In this document: piece after piece, positions 9,750-21,060 of the stretch | Layout: each line of letters begins with the position of its first letter | How positions within the stretch are numbered: the stretch's first letter is position 1 | Assembly (NCBI GenBank): GCA_958450365.1 | Contig: CAUEEP010000725.1 | Location: 2,001,001-2,065,000, forward strand | DNA: 64,000 bases | Direction: 5' to 3' | From: Mesorhabditis belari | Taxonomy: Eukaryota > Nematoda > Chromadorea > Rhabditida > Rhabditidae | The notes under the pieces: generated by a model | Database searches by the model: none | What the model was told of the DNA's origin: nothing | The model's input: only the letters and a program-made list of their open reading frames with translations | Made by a program: the position numbers and the translations under genes

Positions 9750-12700
9750 TTATTTGTGTATAACAGTACGGATCATTTGTAAACTTTTCGAACCTGATAA
9801 CGTGAGCAAAACAGCGCAAAGGATGAGCACGACGGTTGAAACGAGAAGACAAATTCGCAACGTGTTGAACATGTCACCGGCTGACTGAAAAAGAGATTTT
9901 AGACTGAAAAAGAGATTATGGACACTTCAGATTCACAAAGATTGGCATTCTTGAAAGCAGGAATTTGTCAAAGTCACCTTTCCAGTTCAGAAGCTAGTGA
10001 ACTTCTAGTTCAGAAGCTACCAAGCCAAAGAAAGACTTTTGTCTTTCTTTGCCTTGGTTTTAAGCCCTAGAATCTGCTTGAAGCACTCCAGCTGACACTT
10101 TAATTTTGCCAAAAAGCAGTTTTAATTAGAATTATAACAGTTCAAGGACTTGTCAGCTTCAAATTTTGAAAGAATATTGTTTGATTGAGTCAAATCCCCT
10201 GATTGCCAGTCCCATCTTTCCTCGAATCTCAATCGAATTGCCGGCTCACTTGACCGACTTGGCGTAACGGGGAAAAAAGAAAGGATGTTTGTGGAAGAGC
10301 CGGATGCATTCTCTTCCCTTTTTCTTTTCTTTTCTTTACTCCTTGAGGGCTTCTTTATCGTATTCTTTCACAAAAACGTCTCAAATTATTAGCCTTTCCT
10401 TTTCCTCAATTGTTGACACCACTTGGCATCAATCTAGTCAATCTAGTCAATCTAGTCTCATCATAATCGTCCTTATCTTCGCATTATCTTCGCATTATCT
10501 TCAAATTATCTAGTCCTTATCTTCAATTTAGTCCTTATCTTCACAAAAGTGTCAGAAAGACATCAATAAAATCATCATCAAGACGCTTAAGACATCATCA
10601 ATCAATTGTTGAAAGGGATTTTCGATGACGAGTTTTTGAGTTGATTTGATTAGCGCTCGAATCTCGAACTCCGAATTACTGTTTGATAAAAGTTTTTGGT
10701 CTCAAATCTCTCTCAAATCTAATACACTGTTAATTATAAAAACCGACTCTAGCTGCGAATTGAATATCCTCCATTCCACACGTTTTAAAGCACACATCCC
10801 CACCGCCGAACAGAGAGCCCAAACCTGAAACTGTTATTTCATGAGATGACTTATTGATTGTTATTTTAGAACTGTGGTTATTGCAATTGGAAGATGGCTT
10901 TTAAAATTGGCAAATGGCTTTTAAAGCTGGCAGATGGCTTTTAAGATTGGCAGATAGCTTTTAAAACTTGCAGATAGCTTTTAAAATTGGCAGATGACTT
11001 TTAAAATTGGTAGATGCCTTTTAAAATTGGAAGGTGGCTTTTAAGACTTGCAGATGGCTTTTAAGATTGGCAGATGGCTTTTAAGATTGGCAGATGACTT
11101 TTAAAATTGGAAGATGACTTTTAAAATTGGTAGATGGCTTTTAAAACTTGCAGATGGCTTTCAATCAAATACAGTTATAGTTTGAAGTTAAAAATTGTAA
11201 AAGGTTCTTTGATTTTTCTCTTGGCTATTTCGAGAACAAATCTGTAAAACTTAACAATGGAAATTTCAACTTAAAAGTCTCTTAAAGGCTAGAAAAGTCT
11301 AGAAAAGTAAAGATGCAAAGTGCCAAAGTTTAAGTGACACTATTTTTCTTCCCTTCTTCTTCCTTGTCTTTTCTATTTTGGGCAAAAATGCTGATGGCTC
11401 AAGCAGAAGGTCGAGGGTTCAATTCTTTACCATTAATTTCTTTTCTTTTACCTCCAGATGATCGCTGAGCGGTACTCGCAGCTTGTCCCATCCCAGCGTC
11501 GGCCTGTAGTGGTGGATCAACTCCCAAAATGTTCTAAAATCAAAAATTCATTAGTAAATCAATTTCGTTCTAATTTCAAAGCTAATTTGAAAGCTTTCAA
11601 AGCTGAATTCTAGATTTTGATAATATTGGTTGGTTTTCGATTGAGCTCCAGTGAGACACTTGAGTCAGAGCTCACTTGAGTCAAAGCTCTTTAGCTCTTT
11701 AGCTCTGAAGTGCTCTTTGAATCGGATTTCATTTTTTTCTCTTGAAAAATGGCTGTTCTTTCGGTTGATTAAGTAATCTATCAGTTTCTACAAGTTATAC
11801 CATCATAGCCGACTGGCTAAGAGCCTTGTATCTTAAACAGGAGATCAAGGGGGGTTCAATCTCAGCTAGATTATTGGCCATTCCATATATCTGAGTTTTT
11901 TCTCTATATCTATCTCTGTTTTTCTATTGTTTGTGTCACATTATTCATGTGAATTCAGATTTTATGCATATTTTATGTAAACGAATCGACTCCCCAGAGT
12001 TTTGAGAGAGTCCAATAGTCTCGAAACCTTTAAATTATCTGTAGATGATCTTGATCTTGAAGCTCTAGTGGATCCTTGAAGCTCTAGTGGATCCGTTATC
12101 TGTGCTACCCACATTTTACATCTATTATATCGTGTTTCTTTTTATCGGCCCTTTTCGTGTTATGTGTATGGATTGATGTGTTTTAATCTTAAATCTAGCG
12201 CACTTTATCTCAGGCCATGAATATCGTAGCCTTATAGGTTATGAATATGTGCCTATAGGTCGTAGCCGTAGCCGTAGCCGATATGTCGTAGCCGTTTACG
12301 AAATTCAGCCGTTAACGAATGATTCGTAATCGACTAGCCGTTAACGAATGAAATTTTTCGCTAGCCGTTTAGCCCGCTAGCCGTTTAGCCCGCTAGCCGT
12401 TTAGCCCGCTAGCCGTTTAGCCCGCTAGCCGTTTAGCCCGCTAGCCGTTTAGCCCCGTTTAGCCCGCTAGCCGTTTAGCCCGCTAGCCGTTTAGCCCGCT
12501 AGCCGTTTAGCCCGCTAGCCGTTTAGCCCGCTAGCCGTTTAGCCCGCTAGCCGTTTAGCCCGCTAGCCGTTTAGCCCGCTAGCCGTTTAGCCCGCTAGCC
12601 GAATTAAAGAAGGGGACGCCAAAAAAGGAGTTGTTGTGAAGCCGATCATAGCGAAGGAGCAAAATGAACGCTGCCAAGTCGACTTAATCGATCTTCAATC

Positions 12701-13272
12701 GGTTCCGCATGCATTTTATTTGATGTTTTGTTGGGTTATAACCGTTATTATGTTATAAACGTTAATATGTTATACATGTTAAATGTTCTTTTATTCATTG
12801 TTGTTTTTATTCCACTTCTTGTGATTAGTTTGCTGATTTGCGATTTTGCATAAATGGTTTGAAATCAAAAAACTCATTTGAAACCTTGACGTTATCTGTG
12901 GTGTCGGGATGAATGCCTTTAATTGTAGATGATCTTGATCTTGAATCTTGAAGCTCTAGTGGATCCTTGACGTTATCTGTGCTACCCACATTTTATATAT
13001 ATTATATCGTGTTTCTTTTTATCGGCCGTTAACGAATGATTCGTAATCGGCTAGCCGTTTCGTTTTATGTGTATGAATTGATGCGTTTTAATCTTAAATC
13101 TAGCGCACTTTATCTCAGGAATCCATGAATATCGTAGCCTTATAGGCCATGAATATGTGCCTATAGGTATCTATATATATAAACGTATTTCAAAGTCTTC
13201 TACCTTAATCCCAGAAACAGTTCTCGAGACGTCAGAGAAAAGTTGTGGCAAATCGACTTCCCTTTGGCCCAT
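9750..13272 (-). CDS. Small single-span membrane protein (four exons), paralogue of the 3.3 kb gene
   Basis: Minus exons: 13204-13272 (ATG at 13272, one base after a TTTCAG acceptor, suggesting trans-splicing), 11452-11533, 10748-10824 and 9750-9884. Phases are 0, 1 and 0 and give about 120 residues. The N-terminus MGQREVDLPQLFSDVSRTV is followed by a Gly/Ala/Ser-rich linker. Exon 3 carries LFGGGDVCFKTCGMED, matching LFGEDHCFKACGTEE of the gene at 3300-3622. Exon 4 has one hydrophobic span (ICLLVSTVVLILCAVLLTL) and a basic tail; the stop overlaps an AATAAA-like signal. The exon-3 donor GTCGGT is unusual, but it falls exactly where the paralogue splices. Exon 4 is preceded by two TTTTTCAG acceptors 19 bases apart; only the proximal one fits phase 0. 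Introns hold minisatellites and transposon fragments. Function unknown. Confidence 0.65.
10890..11168. repeat. 20-base minisatellite (CAGATGGCTTTTAAAATTGG)
   Basis: About fourteen imperfect tandem copies in intron 2 of the membrane-protein gene. Confidence 0.95.
11808..11872 (+). repeat. tRNA-like (SINE-type) A/B-box sequence
   Basis: TAGCCGACTGGCTAAGAG resembles an A box and GGTTCAATCTC a B box about 40 bases later. The arms do not form a full cloverleaf that I can see, so this is a tRNA-derived relic, not a tRNA gene. Similar fragments occur near 11391-11430, 34128-34185 and 42957-43025. Confidence 0.35.
12072..13178 (+). mobile_element. Composite transposon remnant: direct repeats, 16-base satellite, integrase fragment
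   Basis: About 190-base direct repeats (GTTATCTGTGCTACCCACAT ... GAATATGTGCCTATAGGT) lie near 12092-12260 and 12965-13175. Between them, 12362-12600 is a 16-base satellite (CTAGCCGTTTAGCCCG). At about 12630-12700 a plus-strand reading, KPIIAKEQNERCQVDLIDLQ, matches the region just before the core of KRBA2-like transposon integrases. A second piece of such an integrase is at 41314-41600. Everything is fragmentary. Confidence 0.6.
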
Positions 13273-13717
13273 ACTGAAAGGAAACTCTTTGAAAAGAAGA
13301 CTAAATTATTAAAAATAAACAAAAACTGAAATTACAACAATCAAAGTTTACTTGTTTTTTGTGGATTTATTGGGCTTTGGCTTTTTAAGCAATCTTTTTA
13401 AACAATCAACTCACCGCTTAAAGCGAAAACAAGAGGAAAAATAGATTAATTGTTGCTGAGTTGATTCAAAAATATAGTCCATTCAGCATTTGATAAGAGA
13501 AAATTCGATTTTGAATTAGCTCCAGTAATATTGAGAAAAAAAAGACTCGATTGTGGATTTGAGAAAAGCTCAAAAAGGAAGAGAAAGAGGGATTTCTAGT
13601 TGAGTGAGCATTTCCACTCGGTGAGTACTTCTTTGAGAGGTGTTCCTTTTCGAAGACTAGTCTACTATGAGAAAACATTTCTTTGAATCTTATTGTGTAA
13701 ATAAACTGAACTAGGAA

Positions 13718-14060
13718 TGTATAAAAGCTATGTACAAAAGCTATGTACAACAGTTTTATGTACAAAAGCTATGTACAAAAGCTATGTACAAAAGCTATGT
13801 ACAAAAGCTATGTACAAAAGCTATGTACAAAAGCTATGTACAAAAGCTATGTACAAAAGCTATGTACAAAAGCTATGTACAAAAGCTATGTACAAAAGCT
13901 ATGTACAACAGTTTTATGTACAAAAGCTATGTACAAAAGCTATGTACAAAAGCTATGTACAAAAGCTATGTACAAAAGCTATGTACAAAAGCTATGTACA
14001 AAAGCTATGTACAAAAGCTATGTACAACAGTTTTATGTACAAAGCTTTATGTACAAAAGT
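13718..14060. repeat. 13-base minisatellite (AAAAGCTATGTAC)
   Basis: About 24 copies, a few replaced by CAGTTTTATGTAC. Because 13 is not a multiple of 3 and the unit has no stop in any phase, all three forward frames stay open through the array; none is a gene. Confidence 0.95.
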
Positions 14061-14960
14061 ATCTGTATTCGCGTATATTTTTGCGCTTTTTCATTGCAAA
14101 AATCTCTATAAAAATTACAAAATTATTGAAAACTGTTGTTGTATCTCCAGTTTGGAATTGATAAACAATTTCTTTTTTTTGAATACTCCTAACCGGTTGA
14201 GATCTTATTTCCTTTTTAAATAGCTTCTTGAAATTTATCACAATTTGCGTGAGCTTTATGATCGCATCAGTTATTAGTATTTCCAGTATAAGAGAATCTG
14301 TTAAACTTAGAACTTAACCGGTTAGAAGTATTCAAAAAAAGAAATTGTTTATCAATTCTAAACTGGAGATTACAACAGTTTCCAAACAATTCCAAACTAC
14401 AAAAGCTTTCGTGAAAAAGCGCAAAAATATACGCGAATACAGATACTTTTTTTCGAAGAGCAAAGAATAGCGATAACTCTAAATCTAAAGAAGTTATTTC
14501 AAAGCTGCAATAAGAATTAAATTCTGTGAAAAATTGGCTTTCTTTTGGCTATAAACACTTCAAAAATAATAACAATCAGAAGCTTTTAAAGAGAATTCTA
14601 AAAAGGACAGAACAGAAAGGACAAAAGCCGCACCTTGTACACAATAATGTTCACATTTTATACATTTTATCCATTTACTCGAGTTTTAAAGCACGATCTT
14701 TGTGCTTAATTCTTCCAATGACCTTCCAGTAACTTTAACTAACCAATAACTCTTCCAGTCCTTTCCAAAAATTAAATTTATGACCATTCATCAAATACTT
14801 TTTTCGAAGAGCAAAAAATAGCGATAACTCTAAATCTAAAGAAGTTATTTCAAAGCTGCAATAAGAATTAAATTCTGTGAAAAATTGGCTTTCTTTTGGC
14901 TATAAACGCTTATAAAATAATAAAAATCAGAAAGAATTAAAGAGAATTCTAAAAAGGACA
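14046..14960. mobile_element. Palindromic element followed by a ~100-base direct duplication
   Basis: 14046-14452 is an inverted pair (AAAGTATCTGTATTCGCGTA at the left, its complement near 14435). The next ~100 bases, TTTTTTCGAAGAGCAAA onward, recur at 14797-14900. No coding capacity. Confidence 0.7.
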
Positions 14961-15587
14961 GAACTTTCGCCACAGCTTAACTTTATTTGACGTAATGAAA
15001 TGAATGAAATGAATGAATGTTAAAAGGTGTGAGAAGAAAAGAAACGGGATGGAAGATGAGAGTGAATTGAGTCAAGAAAGGGAAAGAAACTGTTGCCAGG
15101 AGGGTTTACACAAAGACAATTTTAGACAAAGCCTGGAAAGCGTAAAGATATAATTTGACCTAGCATTGATAAGATGTTAGACACCAATTTTTTTTACTTC
15201 ATTTAGGTATTAATTTCATTTTTTTGAGTTCATTTAGGTATTTGAATCGTTTCCATAAGTCTACGTGCAGTTAGAGTCATTTGATTTGTTCAGCACTGAC
15301 TTATAAATATCCAAAACAAATTCCAGTTTTCAAAAAATGTTAAAGCAACTAAATTTCTATATGTCGTAGCCGATTATGAATGAAATTTTTTGGTAAATCT
15401 TTCTAGTAGAGCAACCCTTTAATGTATGAGGACAATATTATATCATCCTGTAGCGAATTCAATTCTGCGTCGATTGGTACCGAATTTGTGAGTTTAGGTT
15501 AAAAATTACCGGCGCTACAACGTTTCATTCAAAATCGGCGGGACCCCCGTAGCCGATTATGAATGAGCGGGTCTAGGAGCGTCCATC

Positions 15588-15676
15588 ATCAAGAATGGTT
15601 TGGCAGTGAGTGCGGATTATCCCTATGTATCTGGTCAAACACAAAGTGGAGGTGGTTGCCAAGTTCCACCAAAGGT
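15588..15676 (+). pseudogene. Captured exon fragment of a papain-family (C1) cysteine protease
   Basis: The plus strand reads IIKNGLAVSADYPYVSGQ followed by a Gly/Cys stretch and QVPPK, then a GT (GTAATT). In C1 proteases the segment 'xxNGxxxxxxYPYxxxxxxC' lies between the catalytic Cys and His. The fragment starts at the inner edge of the left inverted repeat and has no catalytic residues, so it is cargo rather than a gene. The identification rests on about 30 residues. Confidence 0.45.
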
Positions 15677-15769
15677 AATTGATACAAGAGGGGGATTTCA
15701 ATTTTAACACTTCATTAATCTTTTGGGAAAGAAAATCGGAGTCATTTGATTGTTGTTGATTATTGGTTT

Positions 15770-16072
15770 TTTTGCCCGCTCAGAGAGGCAGTCGGATACC
15801 CCATTCTCCTTCCGGATTTGGGGCGCGGTCATCAACGCTGGTGCTCTAAAACAGACACCAACCATTCTTCACGCTCTCCGCCTGCCCATTCCCAGTCATC
15901 GCCGGTGCAGGGTGTTGCAAAAATGTGGGTAAAGCGAAATACAGACTACAGAAATGATCCTGTGAAGTATGATTTCAGTAATAAGGGGGAAAAGAAGAGC
16001 TATCTATCGGGACCGTGTGCCAGAAAACGAGCGATTACGCGCATGCACAGAGAACGGTTGCTTGATTGGGGA
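15770..16072 (-). repeat. Interspersed ~300-base repeat, inverted relative to the 2-3 kb copies
   Basis: It runs from TTGCCCGCTCAGAGAGGCAG to CGCATGCACAGAGAACGG. The reading WVKRNTDYRNDPVKYDF and YLSGPCARKRAITR is shared with the copy at 2960-3260. Confidence 0.75.
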
Positions 16073-17114
16073 AGGGGCAGGCTTTTTGTTGGAAACTTTA
16101 AAATATGTAAAAGATAATATGTAAATTTCATAAGCAATTACTTATTAGCTGATTTTATCTCTTAATACCCGCGATGAATGATTGATAAACCGATTTACCT
16201 TAGTAATTTCTATATGTCCTAGCCGATTATGAATTTCAGCCGATTATGAATGAGCGGGTCTAGGAGCGTCCAACCATCAAGTATTTGGTATCATTCAACG
16301 CAGAATCATTAATAATTATGTTAAATTTTTAAAATTAGAAAGATTGAATAAAAAGAAAAAAAATTATGGGGCCTCAAAGTTTCCTCTTGAACAAACAGTT
16401 TTTTTGTTCTAATTTTTCTTCTTTTATCAAATCTTTCTAATTTAAAAAATTTAACATAATTATTAATGATTCTGCGTTGAATGAGACTAAATACTTGATG
16501 GTTGGACGCTCCTACACCCACTCATTCATAATCGGCTACGGGGGTCCCGCCGATTTTGAATGAAACGTTGTAGCGCCGGTAATTTTTAACCTAAACTCAC
16601 AAATTTGGTACGAATCGACGCAGAATTGAATTCTCTACAAGATGATATAATATTGTCCTCATGCATTAAAGGGTTGCTCTACTAGAAAGATTTACCAAAA
16701 AATTTCATTTATAATCGGCTACGACATATATATAAAAGCTCTAGCCTGATAAAAAATTGTGTTTATAAAAGAAAGACAAATCAGAAGTCTTTTTGAAACT
16801 GAAAACCTTGGAAAACTTTACTAAAAACTTCAAAAATCGTAAAGTTTTGAGAGTAAAGAGTCGGTTTTACTTTGTTTTTGTTTCAAATTTCGATTTCTTC
16901 AATTGCAAATAGGATAAACTCAAACAAAACACTCGATTTGTAACTTGAAACCGAAAAGGAAAGAAAGGAAAGAGAGAAAAAAAGAAAGATCCTCAAATAA
17001 AAACAAGTACTTGATGTTGACCAAATGAATGAAAAACATAAAAATATAGCACGAGTTAGACTAAAAGTTTGCGGTGACATAAAATCGCAAAAATGTTAAC
17101 TTCCCTCCTCTCTG

Positions 17115-17445
17115 GACGAGACAGTTCCACACGTCTCGACTTATAGACCTAAGGTGCGCTCGGGACTAGGTAGAAGACCTTAGCCAGCATTGCAAAGCCC
17201 ATCCTTCCGTGGTCGCTTGGAACTAAGGTGGATGAAAAACTTGTGCGCCGCCGGGACCCGAAACTGCGACTTTTCAGCAGGGATATTAGGACTTTACAGT
17301 ACTTTTCGAAGGTAAAACTAGCCAAAAACTGAATGACTGGCTAGCTAACGGGAAATTTGTTCTTGAGTTGGAACTAGGACGGATGAAAAACTTGATCAGG
17401 CTTGCAGGCGGGTCCCAGCGCCGCCTGCAAGCCTGATCTCCATCG
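17115..17445. other. Duplicated GC-rich segment ending in a strong hairpin
   Basis: GGAACTAAGGTGGATGAAAA (17218) and GGAACTAGGACGGATGAAAA (17370) mark two related copies. The second holds GATCAGGCTTGCAGGCGG, a 9-base loop, then its exact complement CCGCCTGCAAGCCTGATC (about 17396-17440), an 18-base perfect stem. No ORF or known RNA family was recognised. Confidence 0.6.
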
Positions 17446-17999
17446 GATTTTTGTAATTCTAACTAAATCTAATCACAAAGAAGCATAAAAACTGATAAAT
17501 AAAGAACAAGATTACCTTAAAAGTTTGCTATCAGTTACAAAATCTCAAGGAAAAGAATATATAGCAAAAATCTTCAAAAAAAAGTTTCGAGTCATAGACA
17601 AAACTAGAAGATAGACACATTGTTTTTGACGGAAATTCCTCGTCCACCACGGGAGAAGGAATTTCTGGTCGTTTAAGCCGCTGGGGGTAACAATAGGCGC
17701 ACAGATAAGACAGTGAATGAAAAGAAAAGAAAAGAGGCCAAAAAAGAGGCCCACCCAACACGTTAACGTTTCAAAAATCAGGTCCACTAGCAAGGGGTAT
17801 TGTCGGGAAAAGATGGAGGTGGTTTTTTTCGGAACATTCGGCCAGAGAAAGGTTGCGGAAGGGACACTTTGGGAAATGAATCAACTGTTCAATTGGTGAA
17901 ATAGTGATCGAGGAAATGTTGTTCTTTAATCACATTCACTTCTGGGCGTACAGTCGCGTAGTCGTTACTGTTTTACTGATAACTTGGTGAAAATTCAAG

Positions 18000-19320
18000 C
18001 TATTATAGTCATTCGATAGCCCTGAATCTCCTCTTGAAAGCTAGTACAAAGTTTCGCAACTAGACTAAAACAAACATAAGAAATTATACTTTTGCATGAT
18101 TTTGGAAAATGATAAAGATTACATTGTGGATTGATTCATTTTGAGGATTTTGGACTACACAACATGCGGCTCTTGCGTAGTTTCCGGGTATTTTGAACGG
18201 GTCATCAAGCTTTGAAGACCTATAACTTTGTCCAGAGATAACATTTTTGTTAACTTTTGGTATCATTGTACAGAGGACATTTCAGGCTTTCAAATGACAC
18301 TAAATAGAGCTTGATCAGATAATCAGGTCCAAGAAAATCAGACCAAGAAGATAAAAGAGCCGATTTCAATATGGGCAAGTTTGCTGAACTATAAAGTGGT
18401 TTGTTTTAATTTGAATTCAATTCACCAAATGAGCAATGATTCAAAATTGAGCTTTTTTAAAGTTCAGACTTAGTGCTGAGCTTGTAATAGATGGCTAGAA
18501 ATTTATTTATTAGCTGCTTTGTAACAAGTCAATCTATTTCAAGCGCACTACTTCTAAGAATACATTTGATGAGCACAATTCTATTCTAAAGCTATTCAAC
18601 TATAAAAAAGTTATCCTAAACGCTGAATGTTTTGTGGGTGAATGCAGAGGAAAAGAGGATGGTGCAGTGTCGGCGAATTGGAAAGGGCTTTTTGGGGGAA
18701 AAGAGAAATGGGAAGAGTGGGGCTTTGGTGGGAAAAGAAGAAGCTGTTTTGGGGCGAACGATCCGATCAGAAAAACCCTCGAGAATCGGGAAATAATGGA
18801 AAAGAGATGGGAAGGGGTTTGCTCTTTTTGGCGAGAGTGAAACAATCGGGTTTTCTCCAGCAATGTTTTTGGGGCTATCAAATGAATCGTCTCAAAAACT
18901 CTTGTCAACACAATGCTCTGATAGTAGCGACACTGACACTCTGACATAATCTTGTAGTCGTGAATTGAAGCTTCAAATTTACAATTAAAAATCGAAAGAC
19001 GAAACTGAAGTTGAAAGAAAACAGATAGAAAACATTGAGTTTTAGGTTTTTAAAGTGAGAAATCAAATTCTAAGTTCATCCTCAAATTCTTTTGGTCTTG
19101 AAATAGAGATTTGACGAGAATGGTCAAATCAAATGATTATGCAAAGCCAATGAAACTTCGAAGTAGACCGAGTTATGGAAATTCAGAGTTTAGTTAATGC
19201 TGATGCCATATGGTATTATGTTTTTACGAATAAAATGCAAATCATAACTCGCATGAATCACATTGTCAAGCCGTAAAACTCAATAATTATGCACAAGTAG
19301 AGTGAGCAGATCTATGAAAA
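18000..19320. other. No supported gene
   Basis: Both strands were read. GC-richer stretches near 18640-18840 give short open frames in two phases without splice support or family motifs. Nothing is called. Confidence 0.5.
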
Positions 19321-19321
19321 T

Positions 19322-19745
19322 ACAGGGTGATCAGAGATACTAGGTTGAGAAAAAAGTCCTGACTCAGCTGCGAAAAATTCAATTTTTATGCGCACTTTAA
19401 TAACAAAAATAACAACAATTATTCCTCAAAGTATAACCAATTATCTACGACTTTCTGCCATCGATCTGCAAGCTTTCGGAGCTGGTCGAAGTACCACTGC
19501 TTCAGTTTCGAATCAAAGAACTCTTGGCAAGTTTCTTCAACTTCTTTAAATGTTTCCGTTTCCAGCCACAGCCGATCACACCTCGAAGCTCTTTTTCTTG
19601 CAAACTCATCTGGAAAACAAAGATCAAGATTGGTAAAACACTATAAGCGCCAAAGCCAGCCAGCCAGCCAGCAAAAAAAATGCATAAAAATTGAATTTTT
19701 CGCAGCTGGGTCAGAACTTTTGCCTCAACTTTATTAGGTCCTTTT
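19322..19745 (-). pseudogene. Mariner transposase C-terminal relic with inverted ends
   Basis: The ends carry AAAAAGTCCTGACTCAGCTGCGAAAAATTC and its near-complement (GAATTTTTCGCAGCTGGGTCAGAAC). Inside, the minus strand reads FFDSKLKQWYFDQLRKLADR, WQKVVDNWLYFEE, matching the mariner C-terminus (FFxS...xxGIxKLxxRWxKCIxxxGxYFE). The catalytic core is absent. Confidence 0.65.
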
Positions 19746-20250
19746 TTCTAGACTCATATTTCTGTTATTTGTAGACGGAAACGATTGATTTCTTTTTAAA
19801 ATGAAAATTCAAATCTTTTTCTGTATATGTTCAAGATTTCATGACCATAGCATCAATAAATAATTTTTTATGAACACTTAAAAATGGCTACTCAAAAAAG
19901 AGGCAACAATTTTCGGAGTTCCTTTCTCGATGATCTTATAGAAAATATTAACGTATTTAATATATTTTTTTGAACTGAATCTACTTAAACATAACAAAAG
20001 CTAGCTTTTAGCAAAACTGCAAAGAAAAAAAGCTATTTTTTAGGTTTTTATTTTCATTTGAGTTGCGGCTCGTTATTTTTTGACAAGCCATTTTTAAGCG
20101 TTTATAAAAAATTATCTATCGATGCTATGGTCATGAAATCTTCAACATATACAGAAAACGATGTGAATTTTCATTTAAGAAAAGAAATCAATCGTTTTCG
20201 TCTCCAAATAACAGAAATATGAGCCTAGAACGGACTATGAGGACGGGTTT
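19745..20250. mobile_element. Palindromic element adjoining the mariner relic
   Basis: TCTAGACTCATATTTCTGTT at the left pairs with AACAGAAATATGAGCCTAGA at the right; the arms match over roughly 130 bases. The CCTAGGACGGACTATTAGGACG motif at 20495 is a related end. Confidence 0.65.
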
Positions 20251-20879
20251 TTTTTTTGTTACTTTGTATTTGCCAAAACGATAAATGTAAATTTTATTTT
20301 AACTACCAAAAGACTATCAAAAGTTTAGAGTTCAAGAGTTTTGAGTTAAGAATAGTAATCCAGACCCACAGGATTTGTTTAGATTGCTTTTAAGTGTCAG
20401 AGATGAAATTCTTGACCTAGAATTTGAGCTGCCTATAGAAAATCAACAGTAATAACAGAAAATTCATAGAATGTCCATGCAAAAAAAAAATGAGCCTAGG
20501 ACGGACTATTAGGACGCACATCGGCCCGAAATAAGGCAAAAATGCGTTTTCTATCGGATTTTTCTGGGGATACCTTTTTTAGATGCGGAAAATTGAGCTG
20601 ATTCTGAATCTGAAGGAATTTTTCAAATCCCTCTGCCAGAAATTTTTTAAATTTAGGTTTAGCGGTTTTTTTGGTCATTTTGTATGGGAAATTTGGTGGT
20701 ACCCTGCAATTTGGGGCTTGTAACTCGACAACGAGGGTCTAGAACCAAAAACGAAGGGATAAGTTTTATTCTAGAGACTCTTACGAACATTTTGATGCAA
20801 AAATCATCAAATTTGCTCAACTCTACAAAAAGTTATAACATCTTTAAAGAAATTTTGCAAAATACACTAAAAACATAAG

Positions 20880-21060
20880 GGGAAAGCGTGGCCGAGTGGT
20901 CTAAGGCGCGCGACATGAATCCCGCGCCAAAGTATGGGGTTGTTGGTTCGGCTCTCCCGCGCACTTGAGCTATTATTTTGCAACGTCAATCCAGCGCCAA
21001 AGTATAGGGTTGTTGGTTCGGCTCTCGGCTCTCCCAAAAATAACCCTTCCGGACGGGTTA
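20880..21060 (+). repeat. tRNA-like A/B-box repeat, not a functional tRNA
   Basis: GCGTGGCCGAGTGGTCTAAG is an almost ideal A box of a Leu/Ser-type tRNA, and GGTTCGGCTC resembles a B box. However, the T stem and acceptor do not pair, and the CCAAAGTAT(G/A)GGGTTGTTGGTTCGG block is repeated at about 20997. It is best read as a tRNA-derived SINE or pseudogene. Confidence 0.45.

Larger units (their letters stand above)
15358..16735. mobile_element. Element with ~245-base terminal inverted repeats carrying foreign cargo (Pack-type)
   Basis: The left arm, from TATGTCGTAGCCGATTATGA through GGGTCTAGGAGCGTCCATCA (15358-15600), is repeated inverted at 16490-16735. Between the arms lie a protease-like exon (15588-15675), one ~300-base interspersed repeat (15770-16070) and an internal inner-end copy (16205-16285) forming a further palindrome with 16440-16520. 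Long inverted ends and captured gene pieces are typical of Mutator-like Pack elements, but no transposase is present, so the superfamily is inferred. Confidence 0.65.

Noticed and set aside
13717..14223. Three overlapping plus-strand ORFs of 122-168 codons
   Set aside because: They run through a 13-base minisatellite with no stop in any phase; composition is purely repeat-driven.
17531..17793. Minus ORF with RLKRPEIPSPVVDEEFPSKT
   Set aside because: A CCCCCAG acceptor could open an exon here, but no donor, neighbouring exon or homology supports it.
20880..20966. Functional tRNA gene
   Set aside because: The A box is excellent but the T stem and acceptor stem do not pair, and part of the unit is repeated nearby.
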